DNA of 64,000 nt. Origin: Aedes albopictus (taxonomy: Eukaryota > Arthropoda > Insecta > Diptera > Culicidae). Where the stretch lies: NCBI RefSeq assembly GCF_035046485.1, contig NC_085137.1, forward strand, positions 10,618,252 to 10,682,251, written 5' to 3'. Position 1 is the first letter of the stretch. Every line of letters begins with the position of its first letter. Positions 46,349 through 58,475 of the stretch are shown here, in pieces. A model generated the notes under the pieces. The model was not told the DNA's origin. It ran no database searches and was given only the letters and a program-made list of their open reading frames with translations. The position numbers were made by a program, and so were the translations under genes.

Positions 46349-47844
46349 TCTATGGCCATAGTTTCTCCGGACCGTTTTATCATGTCCCAGACTGTATCAA
46401 TTAATAACAACCCCATGCGCAGGACCGAGCCCAACCCGTACGGAGGAAAAACAAAGTTCATTTTCCTGAAACACACCGCCTTGGGGGGATTTGTTTTGCC
46501 TCCTTTTGCCGTTTTGCCATCGTTCGGGCGTTCATTGTGTCAGTCCTCGTCGTGACTTTCACCGGTGTGGTCGCAAATTTTCCGCGAGTATCTTTTCGCA
46601 GTCAGTCGCCTTGTTTTTCCCCCCATTCGAAGCTGATTGAAATAGAGCCAACGCACGGATAAGAGGTGGTTCCGACGTATCATTCTAAGGGTGGTCCACG
46701 TGGGGTCAAGGGTACTTTTGAGGGTGGTGGTGGTGGGAAGATTGAATTTTTCCACGGTCAACGATCCTAACCCAACCAGTCAGTGATGCGTGATGATGGT
46801 CCCGCGTGTCGTATTCGGGATGGTGATTCGGAAGAGTGAGATTTGAAAATCAAACACGAAAGCTCTTATCGCGTCCCGTCGGTCTAATCGGGGTGGTGTC
46901 GTGGTTGGGGCGACAAATAAGTGATTGACCCACCCTACCGCTTACCGTGAGAACAAGTGTTTGCCATTTTCCGTGATCGAAATAGGCTAACAGCTAACAG
47001 CCCATCGATTTGTGGCCTGCTTTGATTGAAGAGGTGTGGAAAGTGATGTGAATGATGTGCGGAAAATCGTTCCTATAGCCAACCGATGGCGCCAGTGAAG
47101 ATGTGTTCGAAGGGAATGTGTCTGCGGATTCGAGGAGAGAACTGTTGGATCGATTTTCCTGCATGCAACATTTATCAGTTGCAGCGCTCAGACAAACAAT
47201 AGGAGTTCAGCACAGCAGATTTTCATTTCAAAAGTTCGAAACAAAACACCCCTAATAGAAATTCTACAAAAAAGGGTTCCTACTTAGGGCATCCTATGAC
47301 TGATGTTCGTGCTTGGAAACATTAATGCAATTACGATCCTTCTGGGTTAAGGTTCTGCCCCTTTGTTACTATGTAGTTACTATGGACTAGAAATTAATAT
47401 TTCGCGACAAAAATCAAATAGCGTTTTTTAATAATTGGATCAATGGACACTTATTTTCATTCTCAAATCCGTTTTATATCACGTATACTATCTTTACTTA
47501 ACCGCATAGGATAGAAGCAATCTAAATCGGTATTTGTTTTTAACAAATAGATTTTATTATAAAAGGGTAGCGTGTTGGAACTATCACCAGGAATTGGAAT
47601 CGAAATAAAACACCGGAAAAACAATAACAATCACGTGTATTCAATGCTTCACTTTCGACGCTCAGCTTAACACTGAACAGGTTACAACAAGCAAACGATG
47701 CGTGTTTTCTTCCTCCCTCACCCATTGAACATCGCAATGTTGCCAACTCAACTGCGCTGATCAGCTGCTTACTCTACAACGCTTACTACTTACTCGACTA
47801 CTGGGGGCGATCACTGCCTACTCCAACATAGCGAACCACTTGAG
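46349..47844. other. Single-copy-looking stretch, no gene recognised
   Basis: GC-balanced sequence at 46350-47170 differs from the AT-rich, repeat-filled surroundings. It has no long ORF. An initiator-like TCAGTC at about 46542 is followed by GTGGTCGC some 28 bases on, a possible downstream element; this might be an untranslated first exon of a gene beyond the window, but that is speculative. Confidence 0.35.
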
Positions 47845-48796
47845 CAGTGGCCGGTATTTTGGGCACTCTTCGATATAACTCGGCTAATTTCAAACCAATC
47901 GGCTTGAAATTTAGTACACGGCTAGATACTATACGTATTAGCGTGGTTCAAAAAATCGTTTTTGCTCCACACCGCTTATTCAATTCGTAACCAGATTCCA
48001 TGCCTTCTCCCAAAATTTGAGCTCATTTGGTTGAAAATTGATACTGCACAAGCCCTTCAAGGTTTGTATGGGAATTACTATGGGAAAACGATGTTTTTCA
48101 TTCAATCGACCGTAGTATTTCCCCAAGTGCCCTAGAGCGTTAGTTGACCCTTGGTACTTCTAGGTTACTCTATCAGCTACAACTTTGCCGAAGACCGCAT
48201 TAAAATCGCATGCCTCATTAATTAGTTACCGATTTTTATCCAGAATCGAAATCTTTACTCATGATGGTTGAACTAATCGGTAGGCATCACTGCATTTTGC
48301 TGTGAAACATAGTAGCCATGATTTCAGTGTGCTATCTTTGGCGCTATATGCAGCAATGTTGCCTGCTGGGAAGCTAGAGGATCATTGCTAAAGTTTGTCC
48401 TGTTGGGTACAAATCGATAATTAATTAATGAGGCGTCCGATTTGAATGCGGCCTTCGGCAAAGTTGTAGCTGATAGAGCAGCCTAGGAGTACCAAGGGTC
48501 AACTAACGCTCTAGGGCTTTTGGGGAAATACTACGGTCGATTGAATGAAAAACATCGTTTTCCCATAGTAATTCCCATACAATCTTTGAAGGGCTTGTGC
48601 AGTCTCAATTTTCAACCAAATGAGCTCAAATTTTGGGTGAAGGCATGGAATCTGGTTACGAATCGAATAAGCGGTGTGGAGTGAAACCGATTTTTTGAAC
48701 CACGCTAATACGTATCTCACCGCGTTCCGAAAATTGTGTCAATTGGTTCAACATTGACTGAGTTATAGCAGAAAAGTGCCCAAAATAGGAGCCCTG
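47845..48796. mobile_element. Large foldback element
   Basis: Arms of about 390 bp are inverse copies, with GCGTGGTTCAAAAAATCG, AACCAGATTCCATGCCTTC and CAACTTTGCCGAAGACCGCA on one side mirrored on the other, around a spacer at about 48240-48410. Termini CAGTGGCCGGTATTTTGGG and CCCAAAATAGGAGCCCTG are imperfect inverses. No clear target duplication was found. Confidence 0.75.
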
Positions 48797-49625
48797 CCGA
48801 GATGGTTCCACTTCCCTAGAATGATTGCAGTTAAAAAAAATAGATTTTGATAAAAACACAATTTGTTCTTTCAAAAATCAGCTCTCGTATTTCTATTTTG
48901 GCCAAGGTGCTTCTTATTTAGCCACTCTCATAAGAAATGCACGTGATTGGCCAAAAAATAAACCCAAGTAAAAAATATGGACAAAACTGACTCGGTACTT
49001 CTATTTTGGTCAGTACTTATTTTGGTGCAGAATCTTTTTTCCCACAAAATATAGAATGAAAATTGCTGGGTGTTTTGAGTGTTTTTCGTTGTCTCATGTT
49101 AGTGATCGTTCAGTCTGTGTAACCTGTGGTTGAAGATGGTGTACCTTTCTGTTCTGCCCTCTAATACTTATCCTTTGTGCAGGAAAATTCAGTAAAAGAT
49201 AGAATTTCTGTTTATTTTTTTTTTTATAAATAATTTTCCTTATATTGGCCAAAACCGGTACCCGTACCCTATCAGTCCCGCAGAGATTGCTGACAGCTCA
49301 CCTACAAACATATCGAAAGTTTGTTTTCATCGCATTTTTCCAGCATGCACGCCTTAACGATTATAGGAATAAAAAAGTAAAAATCAACAAAAATTCTGTG
49401 TAAATGACGGAATTTTTGAACAGGTCGATTTGAACGTGTAATTTGATCCGTTGGCTTTGTTTTTGCTGTCATCGTGAAATAATTGTTTGCTTACACGCTC
49501 TCTTGGTTAAAGCGTTCGTGGTTGGGTAATAATCGTGCAAATCGCTGTAATTTTTTTTGGAAACGTGTTTTAACGTGTATTAGGCAGCCAGCTGTCAGCA
49601 ACCACTACATTTTCTGGGCTTCCTA
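48797..49625. other. Stretch without recognisable features
   Basis: AT-rich, no supported ORF, RNA gene or bounded repeat. Confidence 0.45.
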
Positions 49626-49627
49626 TG

Positions 49628-50598
49628 CACGCTAACCCTCAGCTACCCAGATTGATGTCAAAGCGACCCAGATCGAGCAAAACTGCAGTTACTCTAAAGT
49701 GGGTAAAGGTGCCTTTACTCAAATCTGGGTTACCGATGTTGGCTGCAGAATCTGAGTAAAGGTTACCCTGATTTAGACGTTTCTCATCCGGGTATTTTCT
49801 ACCCATTTTTACATAAATGAGTAAGCGTTCACATTTGCATACACAATACGAACTCCCTTAGTTTGGTCGGAAAAGAAATCAAAAAATAAACTTCAACATA
49901 ACCGATTTATTGATGTCTCAAGTTTTATACAAGTATTAATAAATTAATCGCAAAACGGCTCCTTTGAAGATGGAAATGACTTATATTTGAGTGTTGCAGC
50001 CATCTTTCCCATGCACTGTTTAAATCTTTGCTAAGATTTTCGCACCAAGCTGACCAAGAAGCTGTCCCTCGAGCTGAGACAGATCCTAAATAAATATATG
50101 GGAAATCTAATCAACGATTAAATTAATCGATTGGCTCGAGAAAGAACATACCTGTGACCATTACAGATGGTGACCGTTGAATATTCATTCCGCCTGCATC
50201 GGAATCGAGTTCGGGATACTGCTTCTAACCTGACCAACTTTATTCCGGCCTGATAAGCGGCGCAGAATGCCTGAAATTTTTAAAGAATTAGTAGAACATT
50301 TCAAGAACAACATGAATTACATACCAGTCAGAAGTTTTCGCCATCCAAAGTTCCTTCGTGCTTTTTTTCGGATTAATCGCCTCCACATTTTCTCCAAGTC
50401 CATTTTACCCAGATTTTGGCGTCTACACACGACAAGCTAATATGGGTATCGAAATTCCCGTGAAGACCCGTTTACCCAGAATCAGGGTAAACTTTACTCT
50501 TCTGATGCGAAATCGATTACCCGGATTTTGACAGCTGCTAATGACATAAAAATCCGGGTAGAATCGACCCAATCGATGGGTAGTTTCAGGTTAGCGTG
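49628..50598 (-). mobile_element. CACG...CGTG element, 971 bp, with gene-like interior
   Basis: Termini CACGCTAACC and GGTTAGCGTG are inverse and flanked by TG on both sides (49626-49627, 50599-50600). Subterminal GTTACTCTAAAGTGGGTAAA resembles the 286-bp MITEs of the same family. The minus-strand interior has an exon-intron arrangement with an AATAAA at 49906-49911. It is larger than the MITE copies and may be closer to an autonomous relative, or may have captured host sequence. Confidence 0.65.
49912..50410 (-). pseudogene. Intron-containing coding remnant inside the CACG element
   Basis: On minus: exon ending CTGACTG|GTATGT at 50325; AAATTTCAG|GCATTC exon 50270-50152 ending GTCACAG|GTATGT; TTTATTTAG|GATCTG exon from 50085. 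Exon 1 reads ENVEAINPKKSTKELWMAK, exon 2 has an open frame AFCAAYQAGIKLVRLEAV, and exon 3 reads CENLSKDLNSAWERWLQHS. These do not join in one frame without an indel, so it is decayed. No family is recognised; a transposase remnant or a captured host gene are the alternatives. Confidence 0.35.
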
Positions 50599-50600
50599 TG

Positions 50601-52138
50601 GGCCTTTTTATTTGACGTCTAAAATTAGCTGATTTTCTTCTCCTATGGAAATGACAGTTCAGCGTTTGCGCCTTTGTTCGGTAGTTGTAAACAGTGGCAT
50701 GCACGGAACTTTCAAACAAAAAAGGCCTATAGGCCTTGACGGCGCCGCAGTGCTGCCCAAGGTATTTACATATTCTAAGGTAGTCTTAGATGTCAAAACT
50801 GGCTGAGCGGCCATTATTTTTTCACCGTGAGAAATTCTGAAAACAAATCCCCCGCCTCCTCAAATTCCTTTGAAATTTCGCTTCCTCTGTTTTTTTTTCC
50901 ACAAACTAAACGTCATGCTCAACCTTACAATATTTTAAAACCTTGGTGCTGCCGCCTGGTGGGAGTCGTATGGCAAACGTGAGAAAAACGCGTTTGTTTA
51001 TACTTCTTCATGCACACGATGACAGATACGAATGGAGTGAGTGCATTTTTGCTGCCGTCAGAGCCAAATATGGGGCAGATTTGCAAAAGCACTCCTATAG
51101 CTACAGCTGTAAGAGCGTGGTAATTGAGCATGAGCATGCAGAGGGTGACAAGTTTGATTCCGGGTCAGTCCAGGAACTTTTCGTAAAAGGAAATTGGACA
51201 TAGAGTATTTTCGTGCCTCTCGCACGACTTACACATGGTAATTCGCAAATGTCAATTATTCACAGGTTCGGTTGAACGTATATGTTTGCCTGTATTTGTC
51301 GCCAAAAATATTGCTTTTTTCACTGAAAATTTTCCTTGCTTCGCTGAACAACATGACGTTTTCTTCCAGCGAAGGCTTACGCGATACAGAAAACCGCTGA
51401 ATTTCACACTAACACTGCAGAAAATGTGTCAACAATAACTCAATACACATGCATTTTCAGCGAAAAGATCTATTTGCGTGACAACAATCCACTCCCATGG
51501 CTACTGGGCGGCCGCCGTCATATATCAGGATTGCCAACTGTCCGGCGACTGCTGTCAGTTTTCTTTGTCGCCGAATCTGGCGCTGGGTCTTCGGCGCGGA
51601 AACCCAAAGGTGGGAATAAAATTTTGGGGTTTGCGCGCAATATGTAAACGAACCGATCAGCTGATCGTGACGTCATGTTCGTCAGAAAATTTGTTCGCAG
51701 CTTCTGAAACATGACGTCACATTCGGCAACTTCGTGCGATTTCGGCTTGCCGAAGTTGGCATGGCACAACTACTACTTCAAAATTATCATATCACAGACA
51801 TCACTTTGTCCGATGGGTCTAACCTGTGAAATGGAGAATATTGGTAATTGGCAAAAAAGCTCTGTAGTCTGTCTAGTGTAGTCTAAACATACACAGCCGT
51901 CTCTTAAAAGAATCCAGGAAAATTATAAAATTGACTACTTGTATCATTTTTCTTATCATTATCAATAATTGCAGTGCATCTTATTACATTATTGAAGCGG
52001 CTGATGAAATAAGAATAAATCATGGAACGGCGATATCTCGTCAAACACTCCGTATAATATGTATTATAATGAGAAGTACAGACGTTGCTAAGAAAGTAAT
52101 TGCCACTCCGATGCCGATCCTCTTCTTCCTGGTTTAAC
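50601..52138. other. Stretch without a supported gene
   Basis: Several overlapping frames of 60-90 codons occur on both strands at 50925-51770 but none has a domain or consistent coding signature. A pair of TGACGTCA palindromes is listed separately. Confidence 0.4.
51668..51719. promoter_or_regulatory. Inverted pair of CRE-type TGACGTCA sites
   Basis: TGACGTCA occurs at 51668-51675 and 51712-51719 inside a short inverted repeat (TGACGTCATGTTCGTCAGAA facing TTCTGAAACATGACGTCA). The octamer is the CREB/ATF consensus. No gene start nearby is known, so function is unproven. Confidence 0.3.
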
Positions 52139-52145
52139 TCGAAAG

Positions 52146-52952
52146 CACAGACAAACAGACGTCTCACTCTACTCACTTCCCATCGTTTCCTTTTTTAACG
52201 GATAATTCAAATATTCCGTAGTTCGCAAATCGCTCGCTCATGGCGCTCGTATCGTTTTCACTCCTGTTTGACGTTTGCTCACTACCGCCATCTACTCAGT
52301 GAGTTTGCGAACCACACAGTACGAACAAAATCTGTAAATTTATGACGGATTGAATGTAACAAATTGACCTCCATCGTGTTCGATAGAAATTTATGTGTAA
52401 TCTTAAAATTACACTGTTGATTGCTGAGAGAAAAGTGTTAATTAAGCGCCGACTTTTCAGAGAAACTTAAAAAAATCTTTATACGAGAATCGAACTCAGA
52501 TCTTCCGAGTGAAAGTTCACGCCTAACCCCTCTAGGCTGGCTCACCAAGCTGAAGAGAGGGCAATCAAAGATAAACATCTTCCACCATAAATGAACAAAC
52601 TGTTGTACCGCTTCGGCCACAGAGAGCGAGAGAGCAGTCTCCGCAGCGAGGCAGACGACTGAGCGTAGCTGTCCTCGTTTACGTTACTACATGTAAATTT
52701 CAATCGGATATGTCTCAAAAAATGTAAACAGTACGCACGATTGGCTGATTACTGAGCGGACAGTATCATCTCTCGGTAAATGGCTGTAATTTTGTAGCTT
52801 CTGCTATAATTTTCAGTCCATGCTTAACTTACGTGCTGTTTAATTTTCATGATTTCTTTCTGTGCACATAGTAATTAGCATTGGGCGATTATGTTTTCAT
52901 GACGATGATTTTTATCACATTTTGTTCTAAGTGATACGTCTGTTTGTCTGTG
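52146..52952 (-). mobile_element. TIR element with 7-bp target duplication, long copy
   Basis: It begins CACAGACAAACAGACGTC and ends GACGTCTGTTTGTCTGTG-like text, with exact TCGAAAG flanks at 52139-52145 and 52953-52959. The outer parts match 22731-22979; the middle 500 bp is extra and includes a tRNA-like segment. No transposase is recognised. Confidence 0.8.
52480..52560 (-). other. tRNA-like segment inside the 7-bp-TSD element
   Basis: On minus, GGTGAGCCAGCCTAGAGGGG resembles box A and GAGTTCGATTCTC resembles box B at about the right spacing. The cloverleaf is incomplete. It may be a SINE fragment inserted in the element and could explain its extra length. Confidence 0.4.
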
Positions 52953-53206
52953 TCGAAAGCTTACGTCTTCATTTCACAATTTCACATGTTTTATATCCAA
53001 ATCCAAAACAAAATATGCTATTATTGAGATTTGGTCTTCTACTCGGGAAAGACGAACAATGAAATTTTGAGTCAAAAATTCTCTGAATTATCTTAAAATT
53101 AGCCTATGAAAGTACATATAGAAGAATCAGAAATTTATATATTTTACGTAGTCTTTTTGTATTTCAGGAAATAATTTAATTTCAATACTAAGAGACGAAC
53201 CACCCA

Positions 53207-54128
53207 AGTAACCAGAAGTTCAGATAAAAGGGTACTTTCTAAGCTAAGCAGCTTGTTCGAGGTTGCTCATTAGCCATCTAAGCAGCTTCATTTTTAAGTA
53301 ATTTTGGAACTTGAAAGTTCACATAAGCACGCTGGATAGCCTTCTAAGCAGCTTCTGACAGAACTTTGACAAAATTCATGCAGAAACAAAAATGTGTTTT
53401 CAGAATTACAACTCTGTTGGTGGGTTTGTGATTCATGTCTGGAAATTGCTTCTGATGATTATATTTTCACACATGTCGCTGCTATGTAGATTTGAACTGG
53501 GTCCTCCTGCGTGATAGCCTGCCGTCTTACCGCTGCGCTGCTGAAGACACTTGATGAAGTCAAGCTAACTTGACTTCTGTACAAATGTGCAAAACTAGCT
53601 GCAGACAGAAAATCGATTCAAGTCAGACTTTACCTACTGTTCATTCAATCGCAATTGTAGTACAGTGGTAGAGCGTAGGGTTCTCACGCAGCGGCTATCG
53701 TTTCGAATCCGATAGGCGGCATTTTTTTTTTGCTCAAGCCTAATATTCATTGATTTGATACATTCATATTTGTCTTTTATTCGTGTATGCTTCAATAGTT
53801 GTTTTCTGTAAAAGAAATAAATTTTATCTTCATTAAAACACAATGCTACTGAACTGAACTTCTATGAACTTGAAAGTTCCGACAAAGTTACGAGTAGCAT
53901 CTTAAGCAGCTTTAAAGTTCCGCGAAGTACAGATAAAGTTCCGAATGAAACTTTCTGGCTGCTTAAGAGGCTACCAATGAGCCTTGCCGGAACTTGTGAC
54001 CGAAGTTCCAGCAAGGCTCATCGTTAGCCTCTTAAGCAGCCAGAAAGTTCCATGTGGAACTTTATCTGAACTTCGCGGAACTTGAAAGTGCATTTTGTCA
54101 TGGGAAGCGGAACTTTTAATTACTTGGG
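53207..54128. mobile_element. Foldback element (CCCAAGTAA termini) with tRNA-like inserts
   Basis: The ends CCCAAGTAACCAGAAGTTC and TTACTTGGG are inverse. The right part folds on itself (GGCTGCTTAAGAGGCTA...TAGCCTCTTAAGCAGCC) with repeated AAGTTCC motifs. Two tRNA-like stretches lie in the middle, at about 53468-53540 (minus) and 53650-53730 (plus). Confidence 0.6.
53650..53730 (+). other. tRNA-like sequence followed by T-run
   Basis: TAGTACAGTGGTAGAGCG resembles box A and CGTTTCGAATCCG resembles box B. The T-arm can pair six bases (CTATCG/CGATAG), and a nine-T run after GGCGGCA looks like a Pol III terminator. The 5' half of the acceptor stem does not pair with GGCGGCA, so it is more likely a tRNA pseudogene or SINE head than a functional tRNA. 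Confidence 0.45.
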
Positions 54129-54589
54129 AATTGACCTCTTTAGTGGAGTTTAGATAATTCCATATTCTGAATCTACATGCCAAACCCAAATTTCCATGAA
54201 TTTTAATGCCTGGGAAGCTATTTAAAAATCAATTTGAAGTTTATGTGGGGATCGATTTGTTCAATCATCCCTTATCGGATGTTGTTCTGAGCGTTTTTAC
54301 TATCGAATTTGACGATGTTCCTCTTGGGACTTCTCCTAAAGATCTTCCAGAGATTGGGGCCGGGTCACAACGTCCGAGGCCATACAGTCCCGGACATTAA
54401 GTCGTGTTTTTTTTTTGCGAAATAGCGTTCAAAAGTTTGGATGCGTCATAATATCCTATGTGCCTTATTTCCTTGGACTTCGTAGCGCTAGTCGTAGCGT
54501 ATCTACAAGTTCGGACGTTATGCCCCGAAAAAATGCGACAAAAAGTCTTGGGACTTCATGCCCTCGGACGTTATGATACTGCGCTCAGA
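54129..54589. other. Short unassigned stretch
   Basis: No gene or bounded element is seen. A 64-codon frame at 54206-54400 has no recognisable domain. Confidence 0.4.
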
Positions 54590-55680
54590 GATTTCTCTTA
54601 GAGTTGCTCCAAGAATATCTCAACGAGTTTTTAACGATTTTCCTGCAGGAGTTTTTCCCGGGATTTCAACCAAAGTTTTTTTTTCTGTATTTTTTCTCAA
54701 GAAATACCCGTGAGCTTTCTTCTAGAGTTCCTTCCTGATTTTCTATAAGATTTTTAGCTGGAATATTCCCTAAACGTTCTCGTGGGATTTATTTCGAAGT
54801 TTTGCCTGACATTTCTCTTGGAGTTTCTCCTATAACTTCTCTCAGAAGATTTCTTCAGTTCTGGGATGTCTCTCAGAGTTTTTCCTAGTTTATCCAAGAC
54901 TTTCTCGTCAGATTTTTTTTCTGGAGTATCTTGTGGGAATTCTGCAGGAGCAATTGCCGCTATTTCACATTGAATTATTCTCGTGATCTCTTCCACAGCC
55001 AGACGTTTACCTCGTAGTTGTACAGAATTCCGGCAGTGATCAGCCTATTTTTACACATTTTCTTTTGCCTATTCGTAGAACTTTTCCCAGAAATTGTCCC
55101 GATATTCTGGATGTTCCTTTTGGGATTCTTCTAATTGTAGCTCCCAAAATTTTTGCAAGGATTTTTCACTAGTTTTCCTCAGAAAGTCTCCTGGGATGAT
55201 TGATGAACTTTCTTGTAAGACATTCCCGGTAAAATCTTGCGAAAGAATCCGTAATATATAATTGAAGAAATTTAACTGGGATTTCTAAAACACCTGAGAA
55301 AAAAAGAGACATCTCGGAAAAGTACTAAGAGTAATTCCGAGAGGAAATATCATGGGCATTCAAGGAGGAATTCTGAAAACCTCAAGGAATCCCGGGAGGA
55401 ATTATGGGTGAAATTTCATGAGAAATTTCGAAAAACTGTTTGGAAGAAATCCCTGGAAATTTTGCAAGAATCTCGTAAAAATCCCGAGAAAAAACTGTCA
55501 GAAATCTATCCCAAATAATTTCTAAGAAAAATTCGCGGAGGACATTTGGATAATTTTGAAAAAATCTTCAGGAAGATTCCAGCGTGAAACTCTGGAAGCA
55601 CATCGGGAAGCCTCTGCAAGAAATATCGGGAGGTACTGCAATAGATACCCCATGAAACACTCCCAGGCACAACTCTCAGA
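54590..55680. repeat. Degenerate 12-bp repeat, two oppositely oriented blocks
   Basis: At 54590-55250 the unit appears as TTTCTCCTGGGA/AGAGTTTTTCC-like text (the minus orientation of the repeat), and at 55300-55680 as GGAGGAATTCTGAAAA-like text (plus orientation). Both are strongly diverged from 790-4285. Confidence 0.6.
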
Positions 55681-56284
55681 AGTTTTGAAAGATGTTTCCT
55701 TTATTATTTTGGGATATTTTTGTCGTTTTTGAAAAGTATATACATTTTAGAAAATTTGGGAATTTTTTTATATTTTTATTCCAATCATTTTCATTGTTAC
55801 ATGTTATGAGTTCATACAAAGATATCAACAAATCACTTTTCCATGTTTTACGATGGTGACCCCAAACTTTTGGCCGATACATCATATTGAGGGGTGACCC
55901 CAAACTTTTGGTCGATGACATCAAGGATTAATTTACTTAATAACTTTTTTTCTAGATTTTTTAGCTAAGTTCTGAAAAAAGCAGTTGAAAGCTAATAGAA
56001 AATGGGTCATATTACCGCTCTCATCTTAAAATTTGGTCGACCCAATTTCCAGCGACACTGCCGTAAGTTTATATTCATTTTTTAGAAAATTTGGCAACTT
56101 TGGGTTAAGTTTACATACAAATTTTTTTGAAAAAGTTTCTTTTAAATCATGTTCAAAGTTTCTTTGACTTATTATCTTTTGAATGATACCTAGGGTTTTG
56201 AAATCGGACGCAAATTGGCGGAGATATGGGCCTAAAAAAATGACGTGTTTTTTAGGGGGTGACCCCAAACTTTTGAACGGGAGT
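55681..56284. mobile_element. Partial TA-type element (GGGGTGACCCCAAACTTTTG end)
   Basis: GGGTGACCCCAAACTTTTG occurs at 55856, 55895 and 56258. The last is followed by AACGGGAGTGTA, which looks like a transposon end with TA. No opposite end was found within the window segment, so it is probably truncated or rearranged. Confidence 0.5.
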
Positions 56285-56439
56285 GTACATTAAAAAGCGG
56301 TTTCGTACGCGAATTGTAAAAAAAAATCATACATCTGGACAGTTACGTTTTTGCGTTATTGCCAAATACACAAATTCAAAACAATTTTTAAGATATTTTT
56401 GGGCATAATTATTTGAAAACATTTTTCCTGTAAGCTGGA

Positions 56440-57075
56440 TGATCATTCTCCGTAATCAATGCTCCGATTGAGCTGATTTTTTACTGTATCTCGCCTACAT
56501 ATGATATGTCGAACAAACGTTGACAAAGAATTTTTAAATTGTTTTGTTTTATTGAAAAAAAAAATAAATAAGTAAAAAGAAAATCGCGTTAAGTACTCGA
56601 CTCAAGTACAAGACACTGAAGACGACTTTACAGTTGAGGTCGAAATACGTATCTGTCAAAGGATGCAAATTCTTAGGGGAATTCAAAGGAACAGTACTTA
56701 ACCCGATTTTCTTTTTACTTACAGATATTCCCCTAACAAGCCCAGGTTAATCATCATCATAAAAATAAATATATTTATTCATATATTTTTGGAAATTTAA
56801 GGAGATCATCCCTAAAACTCGTCAATATCTTGAGTTTCATCAATCTGACGCAAAACCTGGATTCAGGTGATCGACTGGCATTATTTTCAGCTTTTAATTC
56901 ATGAAAAAAGATTTAAAATTGGTAAAACGCAAGATATTTGACTTTTAGTGAAATTTCGTATTTTTACTTAATTTTTTTGAAGCACGGTTTCGAAATCAGC
57001 GGTAAATTGTGCTTCAAAAACTTTGGTCGCAGACAGAAGTTCACGACTTTCGTTTTATTATGTAAACTAATGTAA
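56440..57075 (+). repeat. Interspersed repeat, copy 2, interrupted
   Basis: This is the second copy of the 4640-5110 repeat in the same orientation. It is split at about 56568-56768 by a one-armed copy of the foldback family (CGAAATACGTATCTGTCAAAGG, then a CCCAGGTTAATCATCATC tail). Confidence 0.7.
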
Positions 57076-58475
57076 TTAATTGAATTTTATATATATTTTG
57101 TCTGTATTTGATTTTCAAGCTCAAGAGTTTATGTTTTAATTATTTAGATAGATACTTTTTAATTTTATTTATCGAGTTCAATTTTATGCGTGAAATATTA
57201 TTACAAAATTAAGTAATTTCTGATTTTTTTCATTTTTTTTTTAAATTATCCATTTTAAACCCGGTAATACCCGTGAAACTGTGTGTTTTACCGACTTTTT
57301 TCGGCTTTTTTGGGATATTGTGGCATGGCAAACAAGTGTCGTTCCCCCTGGAAAAGATCGTATTCAAGAACCAATTTGCAATGCACACTAGATAAAAAAT
57401 CGTACGTAACTAGGAAAAACTATCAACAAACAGATGCCACTTCACCTTTCCAGAATGATTTGCACCTAAGAAACTAGATGTAGCAGCCTGTAAAAAATGG
57501 CATATCGACATATTGAGAAAAAATCTAGAACAAAAACAAACGAGATCGCATTGAGATAGAGAGATATCGATATGTAGAAAGGTAAAATCGACATGTGGAG
57601 AGTCGACTATAGTTTCATCAATGTTACGGTAATTTTCACTTCTGTCGCGTGATTTTGAATTCTTGCCCATAGTGCAGCCCTCGAAACGGAAGAAATAGTT
57701 CATCGAAAGAGTAGAGCAACTAACAATAATGTAGCTATAGTGTAACGAAATGTGAGCTCATGCTAATCCTTATCGATTTTCGACAGCTTGCCTATAGCTA
57801 GCGAGCGAGCGGAGCGGGACCTGTGTCGTCCGTCCGTCAGTAATCACACTTATGGTTGGGTAATGGCCAATCCAATTTCGTCTCCCACTGAATCTATGAC
57901 GCGACAACAAGAGACGCGCGTCGGTGTGTGATAAATAGAACCACTTTTTATCATCCAAGTAGGTACCTATAGTAGTTTCCATCTTTGATGTTACGGGAAA
58001 ACCCAATCACATCAAGCGACGAAATTCGAATTGCCGTCGCGACGGGCAGCACCAGCGTGTGGTTTCGACATACATTCAGGCGTATATGGTGTGTGGGAGA
58101 CGTCTGTCGTCTGTCCGCGTCCACCCACCAGAGCCGACCACCTATCAACGGACGGGGAGAGTTCACGCCGGATGCTCTTTTCCTCCCTCAGGGCTCTTAA
58201 AAATGAATAAACATGGCATGGCAAAACCTCGGCTCTGGGCGCGTGGGAAAACATGGACACGTTGTTGGTGGGATGGTATGATTTTTGTTGAAGCGGGTTT
58301 ATTACTGGATTCACGTTGTTAAAGCTGTGGACTTGATGATGGCTTGGTTGGCAAAGTCATGCCGTTGTTTCCTACAGTTGTGGGTTCAATGCTTCATGTT
58401 AAGTACTTTTGAAAGCAGTTTTCATTTATCCAATTTTCTTGTTTAAGTTTATAAGATGGATTGCATCAAGATGTT
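57076..58475. other. Single-copy-looking stretch, no gene recognised
   Basis: Several 60-100-codon frames overlap at 57770-58320 on both strands without domains. The part from 57740 to 58320 is GC-balanced and non-repetitive, unlike its surroundings, and could hold an untranslated exon or regulatory sequence; nothing in it proves this. Confidence 0.35.
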
